DNA of 64,000 nt from Cherax quadricarinatus (lineage: Eukaryota > Arthropoda > Malacostraca > Decapoda > Parastacidae). Shown here piece after piece: positions 42,230-53,084 of the stretch. The position numbers and the translations under genes are program-made. The notes beneath the pieces were generated by a model, which saw nothing but the letters and a program-made list of their open reading frames with translations, was not told where the DNA came from and did no database searches. Position 1 is the stretch's first letter; each line of letters starts with the position of its first letter. Where the stretch lies: the NCBI RefSeq assembly GCF_038502225.1, contig NW_027195260.1:124001-188000 (forward strand), written 5' to 3'.

Positions 42230-44605
42230 TTGTGTCAATCTCCTGAGTCTTAAGTCAATAAAATTCAGTTGAAGTTCTTTTCCCTATTATTGTTCTCAAA
42301 CTACTACATGACAAGCAAGATTGTAATCTACTCCTCTTTGAAAGCATACAGCTTAGCCAATTTATCAGTTCTATCATGCATCCAAGCCCAAATGTAGATG
42401 GAATCAAAACATGTGCACTCTGACTCCACTGCCCACAATCTTACCATACCTATGTCTGGCTTCTGACACAAGATGCACAATTTATATTTAATGAGTTGAG
42501 AGCATTTATGGATGACAGAGAATCAGTTACAATTAAACTGTCAATCTTAGATACACAGATGCATTTCAGTGCAAGGAGTATGGCAAACAGTTCTGTCTGA
42601 AGGGTAGAGGCCCAATTATTAATCGTGCTCCACATTCTTTAAAGAGCCATCACCTTACGACAACAGCAGCACTGCCAGCTGCACCAGTGGATTAGTGAAC
42701 AGAACCATCAACGTAAATAATTTTCGAGTGTGTGCTGTGTGACTAAGCTATCAATACAGCTTAAGGCGTCATGTTTGGCTTCAAGGCTAAAGTTTTGTTG
42801 TGATTTAAGAAGTAATTTGGGGAAATGGAGGAATGGTATTTTGGGAATGGGGTAAATCCTTGGAGGAGTGCGCTGTTGCCTTACTTGACATAGAAGGGTA
42901 TCTGATTCATGCGGAGGTCAGTTCCAGTTTTTTGATCCATCTGGAGGAGGTTCCCCATGTGAGGAAGTTTGGAGGGCTTCTGTGCAGGGGTTTGAATGGC
43001 TTGCCTGAGCATATTAACCCAATTAGGATATTTCTTTCAGTAACACGATCTCTGATGCTTGGAATATCAAGTTCTTTTTGCATATTTAAAATTTTGGCAG
43101 TCGAGGGCATCCTAAATGATCCTCATTGCTTCGTTTGCAGTTTCTCCACCCCTCCAAGCTTCCAGTCAGACTACGAGTAAGTAGTTTGGATAATCAACCA
43201 ATGATCTAACAAAAGCAAGATACATCATTTTCACAATTTTAACATTAGCACATACCTGGGATGAAAGCCTGCCACAACTCTAAGTGCTCTCAGCCTTTCT
43301 TTGTATTGGCGACAAAGTCTCGTTAAACAGGTCCAAGTAGTGGAACCTCAAAGCTAGATACCTGTATCTGCTTAAGATAAGATAAGATTTCGTTCGGATT
43401 TTTAACCCGGAGGGTTAGCCACCCAGGATAACCAAGAAAGTCAGTGGCCATCGAGGACTGTCTAACTTATTTCCATTGGGGTCCTTAATCTTGTCCCCAG
43501 GATGCACTCCACCAGTCGACTAACACCGGTACCTATTTCTGCTAGGTGAACAGGACAACAGGTGTAAAAGGGGTAAATGTTCCACCCGCCGGGAATCGAA
43601 CCCGGCCCTCCGTGTGTGAAGGGAGCTTTAGCCACCAGGCCACCACATATTCTACATATGCTTATATTCTAGAAGAGCCCATCATGAAATTTGGGATCTG
43701 GCGAACTGTGCCTCTCTGTCGAGGAGGATGCCTTGAGTATCTTTGTTTCATCAGTAGAGATTATCAACCCCAGGTCCTGACACGAGGCATCGTGGTTAAG
43801 GATGTTTGGTGGGAGAACCCGGTGGTGAATCATTATATCATCAGCAAAACTAATCATATAATAAATAGGCTGATGGCATAGCATTAAGTAATCCCATTAA
43901 TTGAATATTGAACAGTACTGAGCACACCTCCTGTGGGTTCCCTATTCAAAGTCTTTAGTTACACTTCTATGTCCTGGAACAACAAAACGATTTTCTGTTG
44001 GCAGCCTTAACCAGCGGGAAGCCATCCTCCAACATCCATCCCGGCAGATTCACTAATGATTACATTCGGGTTTGGGTACATAAAGCGGTTTAGGTCAAGG
44101 AAGGTGGTGTATGAGCTGTCAGGGGTGCAGAGGAGAAAGGTGGCTATGCAATGATGCACCTCCCTTTCCCTACATGGGAAAACCCTGTAACCGGGAGACA
44201 AAAATTGTTTGATTCTGAGAGACGATTAAGAATCATTCTCTCAAATGTTTAAAAAGCAGCTAGTAAGAGATATAGGCAAAATGCATTTTTTTGATTGGGC
44301 TTAGGAATTGGAATGATGGGCTGTTGGTCCAAGATTGAGGGGGCTCCCCCGTTACATAGTCATGTTATATAATTCAAGTAATGGATTACCTGGTCCCACA
44401 GCAATCTGAGTATGTTGTAAGTAATACCATCCTCACCAGGGGACGTGGAGGGTTCTTAGTTAGTGCCATCAAGTTCATAATTAGTGAAAGGAATGTTGCA
44501 GTCATCTTCCTTGCTGAGCATAAAGCAAACAAGTCTCTCCCCTTTCATCATATTTGTCATTTAATTTCTCCTGTGTGGTGCTGGGGAGATTGTCATAGCT
44601 AGATG
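42230..44605 (-). pseudogene. I-clade LINE with RT and RNase H, broken
   Basis: Minus-strand order: an upstream block (44.0-44.2 kb, DSSYTTFLDLNRFMYPNP) with SPxGYRVFPCxEREVH-like linker, GGCSVLFNIQLMG relics, motif C MISFADDIMIHH (about 43850), LGLIISTDETKIL, then IPSIRDRVTERNILIGLI (about 43050), and an RNase H domain ASTLQTELFAILLAL.. IVTDSLSSINAL (42450-42610; E and D of the active site visible). RT followed by RNase H is the I-element arrangement. FADD is intact, but the ORF has many stops and a SINE is inserted at 43370-43655. Confidence 0.75.
43370..43655 (-). mobile_element. tRNA-derived SINE, nearly full length
   Basis: Reading the minus strand from 43655: tRNA-like head with A-box TGGCCTGGTGGCTAAAG and B-box GGTTCGATTCC about 35 bp on, body ACACCTGTTGTCCTGTTCAC...TGTTAGTCGACTGGTG...GGACAAGATTAAGGACCCC...AGTTAGACAGTCCTCG, and the tail AAATCTTATCTTATCTTA at 43376-43392. 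It splits the I-clade LINE. The family is one I remember as common in decapods; pieces lie at 8576-8966 and 49250-49385. Confidence 0.9.
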
Positions 44606-44610
44606 CTTCA

Positions 44611-47407
44611 TTAACCCTTTTAGGGGTTTGGCGTACTAGTCGCCTTCGCGTAGGGGTTTTTGACGTACTAGCCCCATAAATTTTAGCGCCTCAAATCTCC
44701 CAAAAGGCTGGTAGGCCTAGGTGTGAAGAATGGGTCTGTGGTCAGTGTTGCGGTAAAAAAAAAACTGGGACCCAGTGGTGCATTGGGAATGCCCTCTAGT
44801 AAACAATTCCACCATGCCTCGTGAAGAAGCTCCTCCTCCCCGGCGTGGGACACTTTTGTTCCCCCGTGACAGTTCTAATAGTGATGGAAGTGCCAGTGAA
44901 GATGAGTTTCGTGGTTTTAGTGAGGTTTGACCGAAACTAATGACCATAATATCGGTAATAGTGAAGAAACCAGACGACCTCAGCCTTCCCCTCTGGGTGC
45001 TGGGCCTCGTGTTCACGTTTAGTTGTTCCAGAACCCAAAAGGAAACTTATTTCCCAAATCCCAGACTCAGATGAGAGCAGGGTGATGAGTGATAGTGAAT
45101 ATGAACTACAAGCTCTTCAAACTAGTTCCAGTAGTGATAGTGAAATGCAATATTCCCAGTGAAGCGTTTAGTATATCGACGATATATGCGCTCTGGAAGT
45201 GTGCCTATGTTATACCAAGGAAGGAGTGTATCTCGGAGTACATCCCCTGGCTGTACAACAGGAACAGACAGTGAAAATGAGAAGATACTGTTGCAATTGG
45301 GATGGAAATGGCGTTAGAGTGGTGCCGGGTGAGGCACCAGCAGGGCCATGCTGCCACCCACGCTGCCACCCACGCCCCTGCCTCAGCTGATCTAGAACAA
45401 AAGGGCCCCCATCCCCCTCCCCACCCCACCAGCCTCCACAACCACAACCTCCACAACCACAACCTCCACAACCACAACCACCTGTCATTGTCCCGTACCC
45501 ACCAGCAGCCGCACCTGGGATTGGCAGGAAGCTGTCAATTTTTTTCCAAATCCCACCAGTTTGATGGCAGCCAAAGTGGGAAAACGGCCATCTTGTGCAC
45601 TTGGGAACAATGCCACTGAACTGGAATGTTTCGGTTATTCTTTGACGAACCACTGATGAAAGTATTGTCATGGAAAGCAACACATACTACGAGACACATG
45701 GCAAACACAATACTTTCAAAAATCACGTCTACACCAATGGAAGGAGGCAACTGTGGCTGAGATGTATCTTTTCTTTGCCACAATAGCTTATCCCCATTGA
45801 TACACAAAGTGAAATCTACTGTCAACAGACCCCTGATTGCAAACACCAGGTTTCAGTGATATAATGCCATTGAATCATTTGTGCTAATTTCAATGCTTCA
45901 CTTTCAGATAAAACCAGGCCTGACAGAACTGACAGGTTATATAAGATTAGAATGTGTTTGTGTATCTGAAACAGAAATTCAGTACTCATTTTATCCCTTC
46001 AGGGAAACTTGTATTGGCAGTCTTTGATTCTGTTAAAGGAAGACTCTCTTTTAAACAGTAAAAAGCAAGAGGAAACGCTTTGGTATAAAGTTGTTTGTGC
46101 TTTGTGATTGTTACAGTGGTCTGGTATTGGGTATTTGTGTACACTGGAAATTATACATTGCAAAATACCAGGAAGTTATTGGGCATCTCAGGTGATGTGG
46201 TTCGAACAATGATTAGAACCATACCTTGTAAAGGGCATATATTTATAAGATAACTGGTACAAGCCCTCACTCAGTGATTTTTGCGAGTGAACATGACAGA
46301 TGTGTGGAAGTCGAAATCGAAACATATGCCCAGGTTTTATGCTGGCACTCGCAGAGGTGAGGTGGCGTTGCTGCAATGACATCATGGATTTGGGCATGAC
46401 AACGAGATGTCACACTGTTTTCATCAATTCACCCTAATGAAATGGCAGACAGTGGCAGGCAGCATAGAGGGGGAATTGAACCCATTCTAAAACCCAGCTG
46501 TGATTGATTACACCTTCAACATGCCTTTAGTAGACAAATGTGACATGAGATTGGGTTTTTCTGATTGTGTTCGAAGATTATAAGTGGTACATCAAACTGT
46601 TTTTCCATCTTCTGGGAAATTTTCCCTGCTCAATGCTTATAATATGTATAAGATGAGCACCGAAACAAACCACAGACGGCGAATTCTGTTTGTCTGTCAT
46701 CAGACAAAGTATTCAAGCCAAGGGAAAAACCTGATTTTACCGCCCACAAATTATCAACAACTACCTGCTCGTCTGAAACATGGGATCACTTCCTGTAAAC
46801 CCTGCTACTGCTTTGAGAAAAGGCTCCAGAGAGGTGTTACGCCCGTTCACATACAAAAACACCCACGACAACGCAGAGACACTCGTTTATGTGGGAGTGC
46901 AAACTCCACTGTGATGACACCATGTTTCAAAGAGTTCCCCAGGCTGCAGAACTCTAGAAACATGTCCTGTGACTGTATATGTGTATATAAAATATAGAAA
47001 ATAGTAATAAACAACATTTCATATTGTTTGTTTGTGTAAATATTTTTCTGTAACAAAATAATGACAACAGTGTTTACTCCCTTATTGTGTATATTGAAAA
47101 ATAACACAAATACTGATCATGTTGGCCTCCCGAGGCCATAAAAGTTACTAGAAAAGAAAAAATTGAAAAAAAATTTAAAATAGTACATAAAAGTAAATAG
47201 AAAATCAAGTGGCAGTCGGCGATTTACCTATGTTGTTCAAATTTGGGAAATTTCACACCTCCATATCTCGGTAAGTATTGATTAAATTTTTTTGTTTAGC
47301 CTATAATGTTTAGAAAAAAACTCTATTTTTTTATAAAAATAATTTTTTTTTAAATTTGGCGACCCTGAGACGAGTTCGGAGAGGGCCTGTCGACCTCAAA
47401 GGGTTAA
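44611..47407 (+). mobile_element. piggyBac element with both TTAA ends
   Basis: TTAA at 44611-44614 and 47404-47407, 2.8 kb, a usual piggyBac length. Ends: CCCTTTTAGGGGTTTGGCG on the left; CCCTTTGAGGTCGACAGG read inward on the right. The 5' untranslated region (44620-44800) has the CCTCAAATCTCCC..GGCTGGTAGGCC..GGTCTGTG block found in the MITEs at 15.7, 23.6, 58.1 and 63.9 kb. The 3' region carries the AATATTTTTCTG and GAGGCCATAAAAG sequence found inverted at 4.9-5.05 kb. This is the best candidate for the source lineage of the MITEs. Confidence 0.9.
44814..46997 (+). pseudogene. piggyBac transposase pseudogene
   Basis: Start ATG at 44814 (MPREEAPPPRRG), then an acidic Ser-rich leader, an arginine-rich stretch (RRYMRSGSVP), a Pro/Gln repeat (PPQPQPPQPQ, about 45420-45485), then the catalytic-domain region from about 45530 with FFDEPLMKVLSWKATHT-type sequence broken by frameshifts, and the C-terminal part (46600-46997) NYQQLPARLKHG ... 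RRDTRLCGSANS ... TPCFKEF. The cysteine-rich domain has lost several Cys (compare MCEEC..PLCMTPCF in the 5.1-kb copy). At least eight stops or shifts. The catalytic Asp residues cannot be placed with confidence. Confidence 0.85.
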
Positions 47408-47734
47408 GGCCATAGGCCCTCACTATATCTTCCACTGTTTTGTGAGAGGTGAGTAAACAAGATAAAACAAAAACAGAGAGAGACAGAGAGAAAGAGTAAA
47501 TGAAAGAGGACAGGTAGGCAAAGGTGTAAACAAACACATCTGGTTATGGTTGATACACTTCATTTCATGTTTGTAATACAAACACTTTACTGTGTACTAG
47601 TTACTATGTTATTACAGTAAAATAAATAAGAGCAACACTCCTATTCTCATGTAGCACCATTTTTATAAGGAATGATGCTCTGAAGGCATACAAAGAAATA
47701 ATTTCTAGCAATTATCTCCAGTAATACTATTTTT
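47408..47734. other. Spacer; nothing recognised
   Basis: Non-coding; contains GAGAGACAGAGAGAAAGAG purine repeat near 47480. No element boundary identified. Confidence 0.4.
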
Positions 47735-48705
47735 ATTTCTTTTATTACACATTGCTGTCTCCATAAGCCAGGGTGGGAGACAGCTTAGGTAGGGCATGCT
47801 TACACTACAGTTATAAAACTGCAACATTAACACTCCTCCTTCAGAGTGCAGACACTGTAGTTCCCATCTCCAGGACTCAAGTCTGGCCTGCCAGTTTCCC
47901 TGAATCCCTTGATATTACCTTCCTTACACTCCAACAGCACATTAAGTCCTAAAACCATTTGTCTCCATTTGCTCTTGTCTAACACACGACGCTTGCTGGA
48001 AGTCAAGCCCTCGCACACAAAACTATGTTACCCCCTCCAACCTTTCCTAGACCGTCCCTAACCCACCTTCCTCCACTACAGATTTGTATACTCAGTCCTA
48101 TTTTGTTCAACCCCTCTCTACATGCCCAAAAACCATCTCAATAACCCCTCCTTACCCCTCGGGATAATAGTTCTGGTAATCCCACGCCTCCTACTAATCT
48201 CCAACTATGGATTCTCTGTATTATATTCACACCACACATTGCCCTCAGACATGACATCTCCACTGCCTCCATCCTTCTCCTCCATCATTCACAACCCACA
48301 CTTTACACCCATACAAGAGCATTGGTATAACTATATTCTCATATATTCTCCTCTTTGCTTTCATGAATAAAATTCTTTGTCTCCACAGGCTCCTAAGTGC
48401 ACCATTCACCTTTTTCCCTTGTCATTTCTGTGATTCACCTCATCCTTCATAGACCCATCTGCTAACACATCCACTCCCAAATATCTAAACACATTCACCT
48501 CCTCCATAGTCTCACCCTCCAATCTGATAAACTAATCTCCATTACCTAACTTTTTGTTATCCTCATCACCTTACTATTTCCTATATTCACTTTTAAATTC
48601 CTTGTTTTACATATCCTACCAAACTCATCAACCAACCTCCTGCAACTTCTCTTCAGAATCTCCCAAAAGCACAGTGTTATCAGCAAATTTTTACTGTGAT
48701 TTACG
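47735..48705 (-). pseudogene. RTE-type LINE 3' half, broken
   Basis: Collinear with 8985-9990 on the same strand but about 80% similar by eye: 3' UTR (47800-48120), then RT C-terminal half on the minus strand including relics of LLYG..VVNDGG, SLEAKIEIYENIV-like and EVNVFRYLGVDVLADGSMKDE segments (48.4-48.5 kb). Frameshifts throughout. The top ends near 48705 at the sequence corresponding to the AGCAAAGAGCAG (FADD) region. Confidence 0.75.
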
Positions 48706-49249
48706 CTGTGTTTGAAACCTACACTCTGTGTTTGTAGTGACTTTTTCTTTAACCCTTTGATTATTTCCAGTCATATACAGTGGACCCCAGCATAGCGACT
48801 TAATCCGTGCAAGAGGGCTGGCTGTTATGCGAAATGTTCGTATGCGAATGAATTTTCCCCATAAGAAATAATGGAAATCAAATTAATCCTGCAAGACACC
48901 CAAAAGTATGAAAAAAATTTTACCACATGAAATATACATTTTCCTACACACAAAGAGAAGGATACATGCACAAGTAGAGTAGTACATGCACAATATATAT
49001 TGTGCATGTACTACTTACTAAATGAAGAATAAATGACACTTACCTTTATTGAAGATGCAGCAATGACTGATGAGACACTGTGTCCTGGGAGTGCCTTTCC
49101 TCCTGAGTACTGTAGGTCCTGTTTGGTATTTTCTTCCAGAACAGGCCTTATCACACTGTGTATGCCACTACGATTCTTAAATCTCTCAAACCAACCTTTG
49201 CTGGCTTTAAATTCACCAATATGAGCACTAGTTCCAGGCATTTTCCTGT

Positions 49250-49385
49250 TCACCTGGGTGTATCGACTGGTGGGTTGCATCCTGGGAGACAAGATTAAGA
49301 CCCCAATGGAAATAAGTTAGACAGTCTTCGATGACACTGACTTTTGGTTATCCTGGGTGGCAAATCCTCTGGGGTTAATTGTTTC
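49250..49385 (+). mobile_element. SINE body fragment
   Basis: Matches the central part of the 43.4-kb SINE in reverse: CACCTGGGTGTATCGACTGG, GGGAGACAAGATTAAGACCC, AAATAAGTTAGACAGTC and GGTTATCCTGGGTGGC. It has no head or tail and sits inside the Tigger element. Confidence 0.8.
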
Positions 49386-49424
49386 TTGGTATTCTCAAAA
49401 CCACACCAACAACGGTGGTAAGCA

Positions 49425-49800
49425 GCAGCAGCAGCTGATGGTGGTACAGCAGCAACAGACGATGCTACAGCAGCAACAGACGATGCTACAGCAGCAGCAG
49501 ACGATGCTACAGCAGCAACTGACGATGTTACAGCAGCAGCAGACGATGCTACAGCAGCAGCAGCAGCAGACGATGCTACAGCAGCGAGCAGCAGCTGTGG
49601 TGGCAGCAGCAACAGACGATGCTACAGCAGCAACAGACGATGCTCAGCAGCAGCAGACAATGCACAGCAGCAACTGACGATGTTACAGCAGCAGCAGACG
49701 ATGCTACAGTTCAGCAGCAGCAGCTGACGGTACAGCAGCAGCAGCTGACAGTGCAGGCGGCAGCGTGACGGTGGTACAGCAGCAGCAGCAGCTGTACCAC
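49425..49800. repeat. (CAG)n-rich minisatellite inside transposase frame
   Basis: About 375 bp made of units CAGACGATGCTACAGCAGCAG (21 bp) with variable numbers of extra CAG. Read one way it gives poly-Gln/Thr/Met/Leu, the other way poly-Ala/Val/Ser. Confidence 0.92.
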
Positions 49801-50587
49801 CAATAGTAGCGATGGTTGATTGGGGTTTATTATACAACCTGGCCAGCTCGAGACACACTCCACTTTCATACTTATCAATGATCTTTTCTTCATCTCCATA
49901 GTAATTCTCACCCTATTGCTGTAGGGTTGGCACTAGAAGCTTTCTTGGGGCTCATGGTCACTTATTTTCCAGAAAAATCACCAAAACACTGTAAAAAAAA
50001 TGTTCCGATTGTATGCTTGGATGTTACCGCGAGGCTGGCTGGTAAACAATGCCACCGGAACAGTGAGCGTGCCTCAGGCGCACATTGGATGCGCCTCGAC
50101 GAAGGGCGGAGCGGGTTTTTGGCGGTAGCGCAGGCAAAATTTTGCGATCAAAGCGCCCGTATGCGATTGTGCGGATGCGATGGTCCGTATGGGGTCCACT
50201 GTATATACATTTCACGAGCAATGTTTTTGACATATATATACAGTGGAACCTCAGTTTATGAATTTAATCTGTTCCGTGACCTTGTTCGTATCCTGAGTCA
50301 ATTTTTTCATTTAAATTAATTGAAATGCAATTAATTCGCTCCAGCCTCTCAGGAGGCATGACGGAATAATGCTAATACAAATCTGCAGCTTAGTTATCTG
50401 TTACAGTTCATCTAATATGACATAATAAAAATATTAATAAGATAGAAAACATGATATATATTCTAGAATGAATAAAATAGGTCATAATATGGCAGTGATG
50501 GCGACGCCGGCAGCGCCAGAATGCGCTCCAACGTTTATTCTCCCACTCTAGTGTCTTCCAGTCCATAACCCCACACCTAGCTTGTGT

Positions 50588-50911
50588 TTATTTATGATTA
50601 GTGATGAGGTTGTTACATATGTAGCCATAGGTGTGGTCAAGACAAATGTATATAGGTGAAGATGTTATCACTGTGGTCACAGTGGTGGTGATGGCGCAAA
50701 CCACAGTAGTGCTGGTGGTGGCAACCACAGTAGTGCTGGTGGTGGAAGCCACAGTGGTGGTGATGGTGGCGGCCAGCTGCCTTCTTTTCTCTACCATCGC
50801 TTCTCTGGCTTTTTCATAGTTCCTAATCGCTTCTTGCTGATTGTGCGAATACTGTCTCTTGGGTGAGGCATTGTCTAAGAAATTTGTACAAGACAAAATT
50901 GCACATCCCAA
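50588..50911 (-). CDS. Unrecognised 107-codon ORF inside the Tigger-type element
   Basis: From Met: MGCAILSCTNFLDNASPKRQ, a short amphipathic QQEAIRNYEKAREAMVEKRR segment, then a Thr/Val/Ser repeat produced by the minisatellite. No known domain. The repeat half is a by-product of simple sequence; the first half could be a captured or chance ORF. I do not assign a function. Confidence 0.2.
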   Translation of the reverse strand: MGCAILSCTNFLDNASPKRQYSHNQQEAIRNYEKAREAMVEKRRQLAATITTTVASTTSTTVVATTSTTVVCAITTTVTTVITSSPIYICLDHTYGYICNNLITNHK

Positions 50912-51082
50912 GGGTCTGCTCGTGTCACCAGAGCTGCACTGGTTGGCACTGAGACTCTCGTGGTTTAGTAGTACCTGCAGCCACCCAGAGGTTTACCAAT
51001 TTGTATTTTGAAGCATTTGGCACAAAAATATTAAAAAAAAATTATGAAAAATGTCTAATATTGACATATTATTACTATTATA

Positions 51083-51085
51083 TTA

Positions 51086-51135
<50 letters not shown>

Positions 51136-51177
51136 TTAGTATATATGGATTATTATCATTATTATTATTAAAACATA

Positions 51178-51227
<50 letters not shown>

Positions 51228-51344
51228 TATTAATTTAGAGCACTGGAGCACAGATCCAATTCCTAGATCAAGAGCCCATCACATACATACTACTAATAAT
51301 AATTATTATAACAATAATAACAATAATAAAAAATAATATAATAA

Positions 51345-51382
<38 letters not shown>
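51083..51382. repeat. (ATT)n and (AAT)n microsatellites
   Basis: (ATT)n at about 51083-51135 and 51176-51232, then the ACTGGAGCACAGATCC dispersed repeat (51238-51290), then (AAT)n at 51340-51382. The arrays flank the repeat on both sides, as an inserted retroposon with an (ATT)n tail would. Confidence 0.85.
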
Positions 51383-51385
<3 letters not shown>

Positions 51386-51469
51386 CAATAGTAAGTAGGA
51401 ACTCAAAGGCTGACAGTAGGTGCCATCAGCAAAACATTGGTAACCACTACTAGGACACTTTTCACCTGT

Positions 51470-51622
51470 CTAGACTTAGTAATCTATTAGTATTAGGTTA
51501 AGTCTGCCCAAAATGCCTCTGGCATGATGGTGACTTTCTTTACTCCAATCATATTATGATATGTAAACACACATTTTAACCTTTGCAAAGAAATAAATAT
51601 TTTATTTATTTATTTATTTAAA
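51470..51622 (+). mobile_element. LINE 3' end (CR1/jockey-like)
   Basis: Same 3' terminal block as 2000-2164 and 22240-22395 (AAGTCTGCCCAAAATGCCTC, TTTGCAAAGAAATAAATA) ending in (TTTA)n. Only about 150 bp of the element were inserted. Confidence 0.65.
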
Positions 51623-52439
51623 GAACCTGTGTTGAGGTTCCACTGTACTCAAAAATTATAGCGTTCTGCAGGATTAAAACACCTACTTTGAGGTATATTT
51701 TGTATAGTTTTTATGGCTATATTCTCATTTTTGATCATATTTGATAGAATGAAAAACATATAGAAATAGAGGTGATTTTGACTGGTTTTACTATGAAAAG
51801 GATCTTGAAATGGAGCTCAAAGTGGCAGAAATGTTTGATTTATGCCGATATTCAATAGTAAATAACAAATGACGTATTGTCCAATAAATGTCCATCTAGC
51901 TATTCTATACATGCAGTCATGAATGGTTGACATTATTTATACAATTACTGTACTACAATACTGCAGTCTGCATAATAGCAAATCTATTTTTTGTGTGAAT
52001 AAAAATTCAAAATAGAAAGCAAGAGGATTATAACAGGCCTGAGACAGACTGATGAACAGAGAAAAATGTTATTTTAGTGCAAGTATGTATGCATTGTTCA
52101 TTCTGGACCCTATTTTAAAATTGACATATTTTTAATTTGCATGAAATTGGCCAAATTGCCAATTTGACCACTTTATTGATAGTTGAAGTTGGTAAATGGG
52201 CAGTTTCTTGTACTCAATTGATAGAACAAAGAAATACCTATGAGTTTGGTGGACTGAAAATGAACCAAAAAGTCAAAGGGGGAAAAATCGATCAAATGTC
52301 GAGGTCCACTTTTAAATTTTTTTTAAAAGTTTTGGGGTTAACACCAACATCAGATATTTCGGGCAGTTTTTTATGAGATCGCCCAAACTGCTTTGTTTTT
52401 CAAAAATTATTGACAAGAACAGATAAAAATTTTAGGGGG

Positions 52440-52825
52440 GAATGGCTGTTTGGTTTATTCTGGACCCTATTTAAAAATTTAGATCTTCTAAAATCAGGGG
52501 GAATTTTCCCCCAAAACTGACCACTGTATTGGGCAGTTGAATCGATAAGGGTGCCCTGTACTAAATAATAGAAAAAAAGGAATTTTTTGAAATAGTTGTT
52601 TTTAGTAGATAAACATTGAATTGGAAAAAAATCCGAGGAGCAAACCCTAATGCATAAATATCGTTGATACTGCTAACATGGGGGAAAATTTAAAATTTTC
52701 CAACATTTTGTACTTTTGGTGAAAGACAAAAAAGATTCTCTTATTCTAAAAAAAAATATTTTTTTTTTTAAAAATTTTTCACCCTGAGTCCGCTGTTTGG
52801 GGGTCCCCCCGGGGTAAAAGAACCG
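52440..52825 (-). mobile_element. piggyBac-type MITE piece, low fidelity
   Basis: Shares TTTATTCTGGACCCTATTT, the GACCACTGTATTGGGCAGTTG block and AAGATTCTCTTATTC with the other copies, reading as the reverse orientation, up to CCCTGAGTCCG at 52790. Confidence 0.55.
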
Positions 52826-52849
52826 TTTTATGGCAATGAGCAACCCCAT

Positions 52850-53084
52850 TATCTAGCTTGGGGTTTTTTGGGGCCCCCAGGAGTGTCCGGGCCCATGCCT
52901 TTCTCATCTACATCAATGATCTCAAAAGCATCCAACCTTTAAACCAATTTGCAGATGACACTACCGCACTCCCCCCAAAACCCCAGCAACTTAAAAAATT
53001 TTTAAAACAAAAACAGCAAAAAAATATTATGATGACCAAAAAACCACTCTCAAATAAAAAAACATATTTATATGTTTGGAAATT
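52850..53084 (+). pseudogene. LINE RT fragment (motifs B-C)
   Basis: Reads [20 protein letters not shown] and DTTA in one frame (52890-52970), preceded by a GAPRSVRAH-like remnant of GVPQGSVLGP. FADD is preserved. Only about 70 residues; flanked by MITE pieces on both sides. Confidence 0.7.

Larger units (their letters stand above)
48778..50201 (-). mobile_element. Tigger element with CAG-repeat array, internally deleted
   Basis: 1424 bp, TA on both sides (48776-48777, 50202-50203). Ends both read CAGTGGACCCCA inward. On the minus strand the transposase starts at about 49955 (MSPKKASSANPTA...), passes the HTH (SSWPGCIINPNQPS in one frame, LYNKPQSTIATI in another), then enters a CAG/CTG array (49425-49800). 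Past a SINE fragment (49250-49385) it resumes with KASKGWFERFKNRSGIH (about 49180) and ends in the KALPGHSVS segment (49080). Catalytic core deleted. Confidence 0.88.
50241..51645. mobile_element. Non-autonomous Tigger-type element, 1405 bp
   Basis: TA on both sides (50239-50240, 51646-51647). Ends both read CAGTGGAACCTCA inward, the same as the 13303 element. The subterminal TTTAATCTGTTCC also matches that element. No transposase. It contains a shared repeat (50410-50480), a 9/12-bp ACCACAGTAGTGCTGGTGGTGG minisatellite (50670-50770), ATT/AAT arrays and a LINE 3' end (51470-51622). Confidence 0.85.
48749..52330 (-). mobile_element. piggyBac-type MITE split by two Tigger-type elements
   Basis: Left TTAA 48749-48752 + CCCTTTGATTATTTCCAG. 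Host arm pieces: 48753-48775, 50204-50238 (...CGAGCAATGTTTTTGACATATA) and 51648 onward (CTCAAAAATTATAGCG...), continuing with MITE landmarks to about 52260, where sequence quality falls. Right TTAA not certain (a GGGGTTAAC is at about 52335). Confidence 0.75.

Noticed and set aside
45205..45683. Gly/Trp/Cys-rich minus-strand ORFs
   Set aside because: They are the antisense of the piggyBac Pro/Gln repeat (CACAACCACAACCTC).
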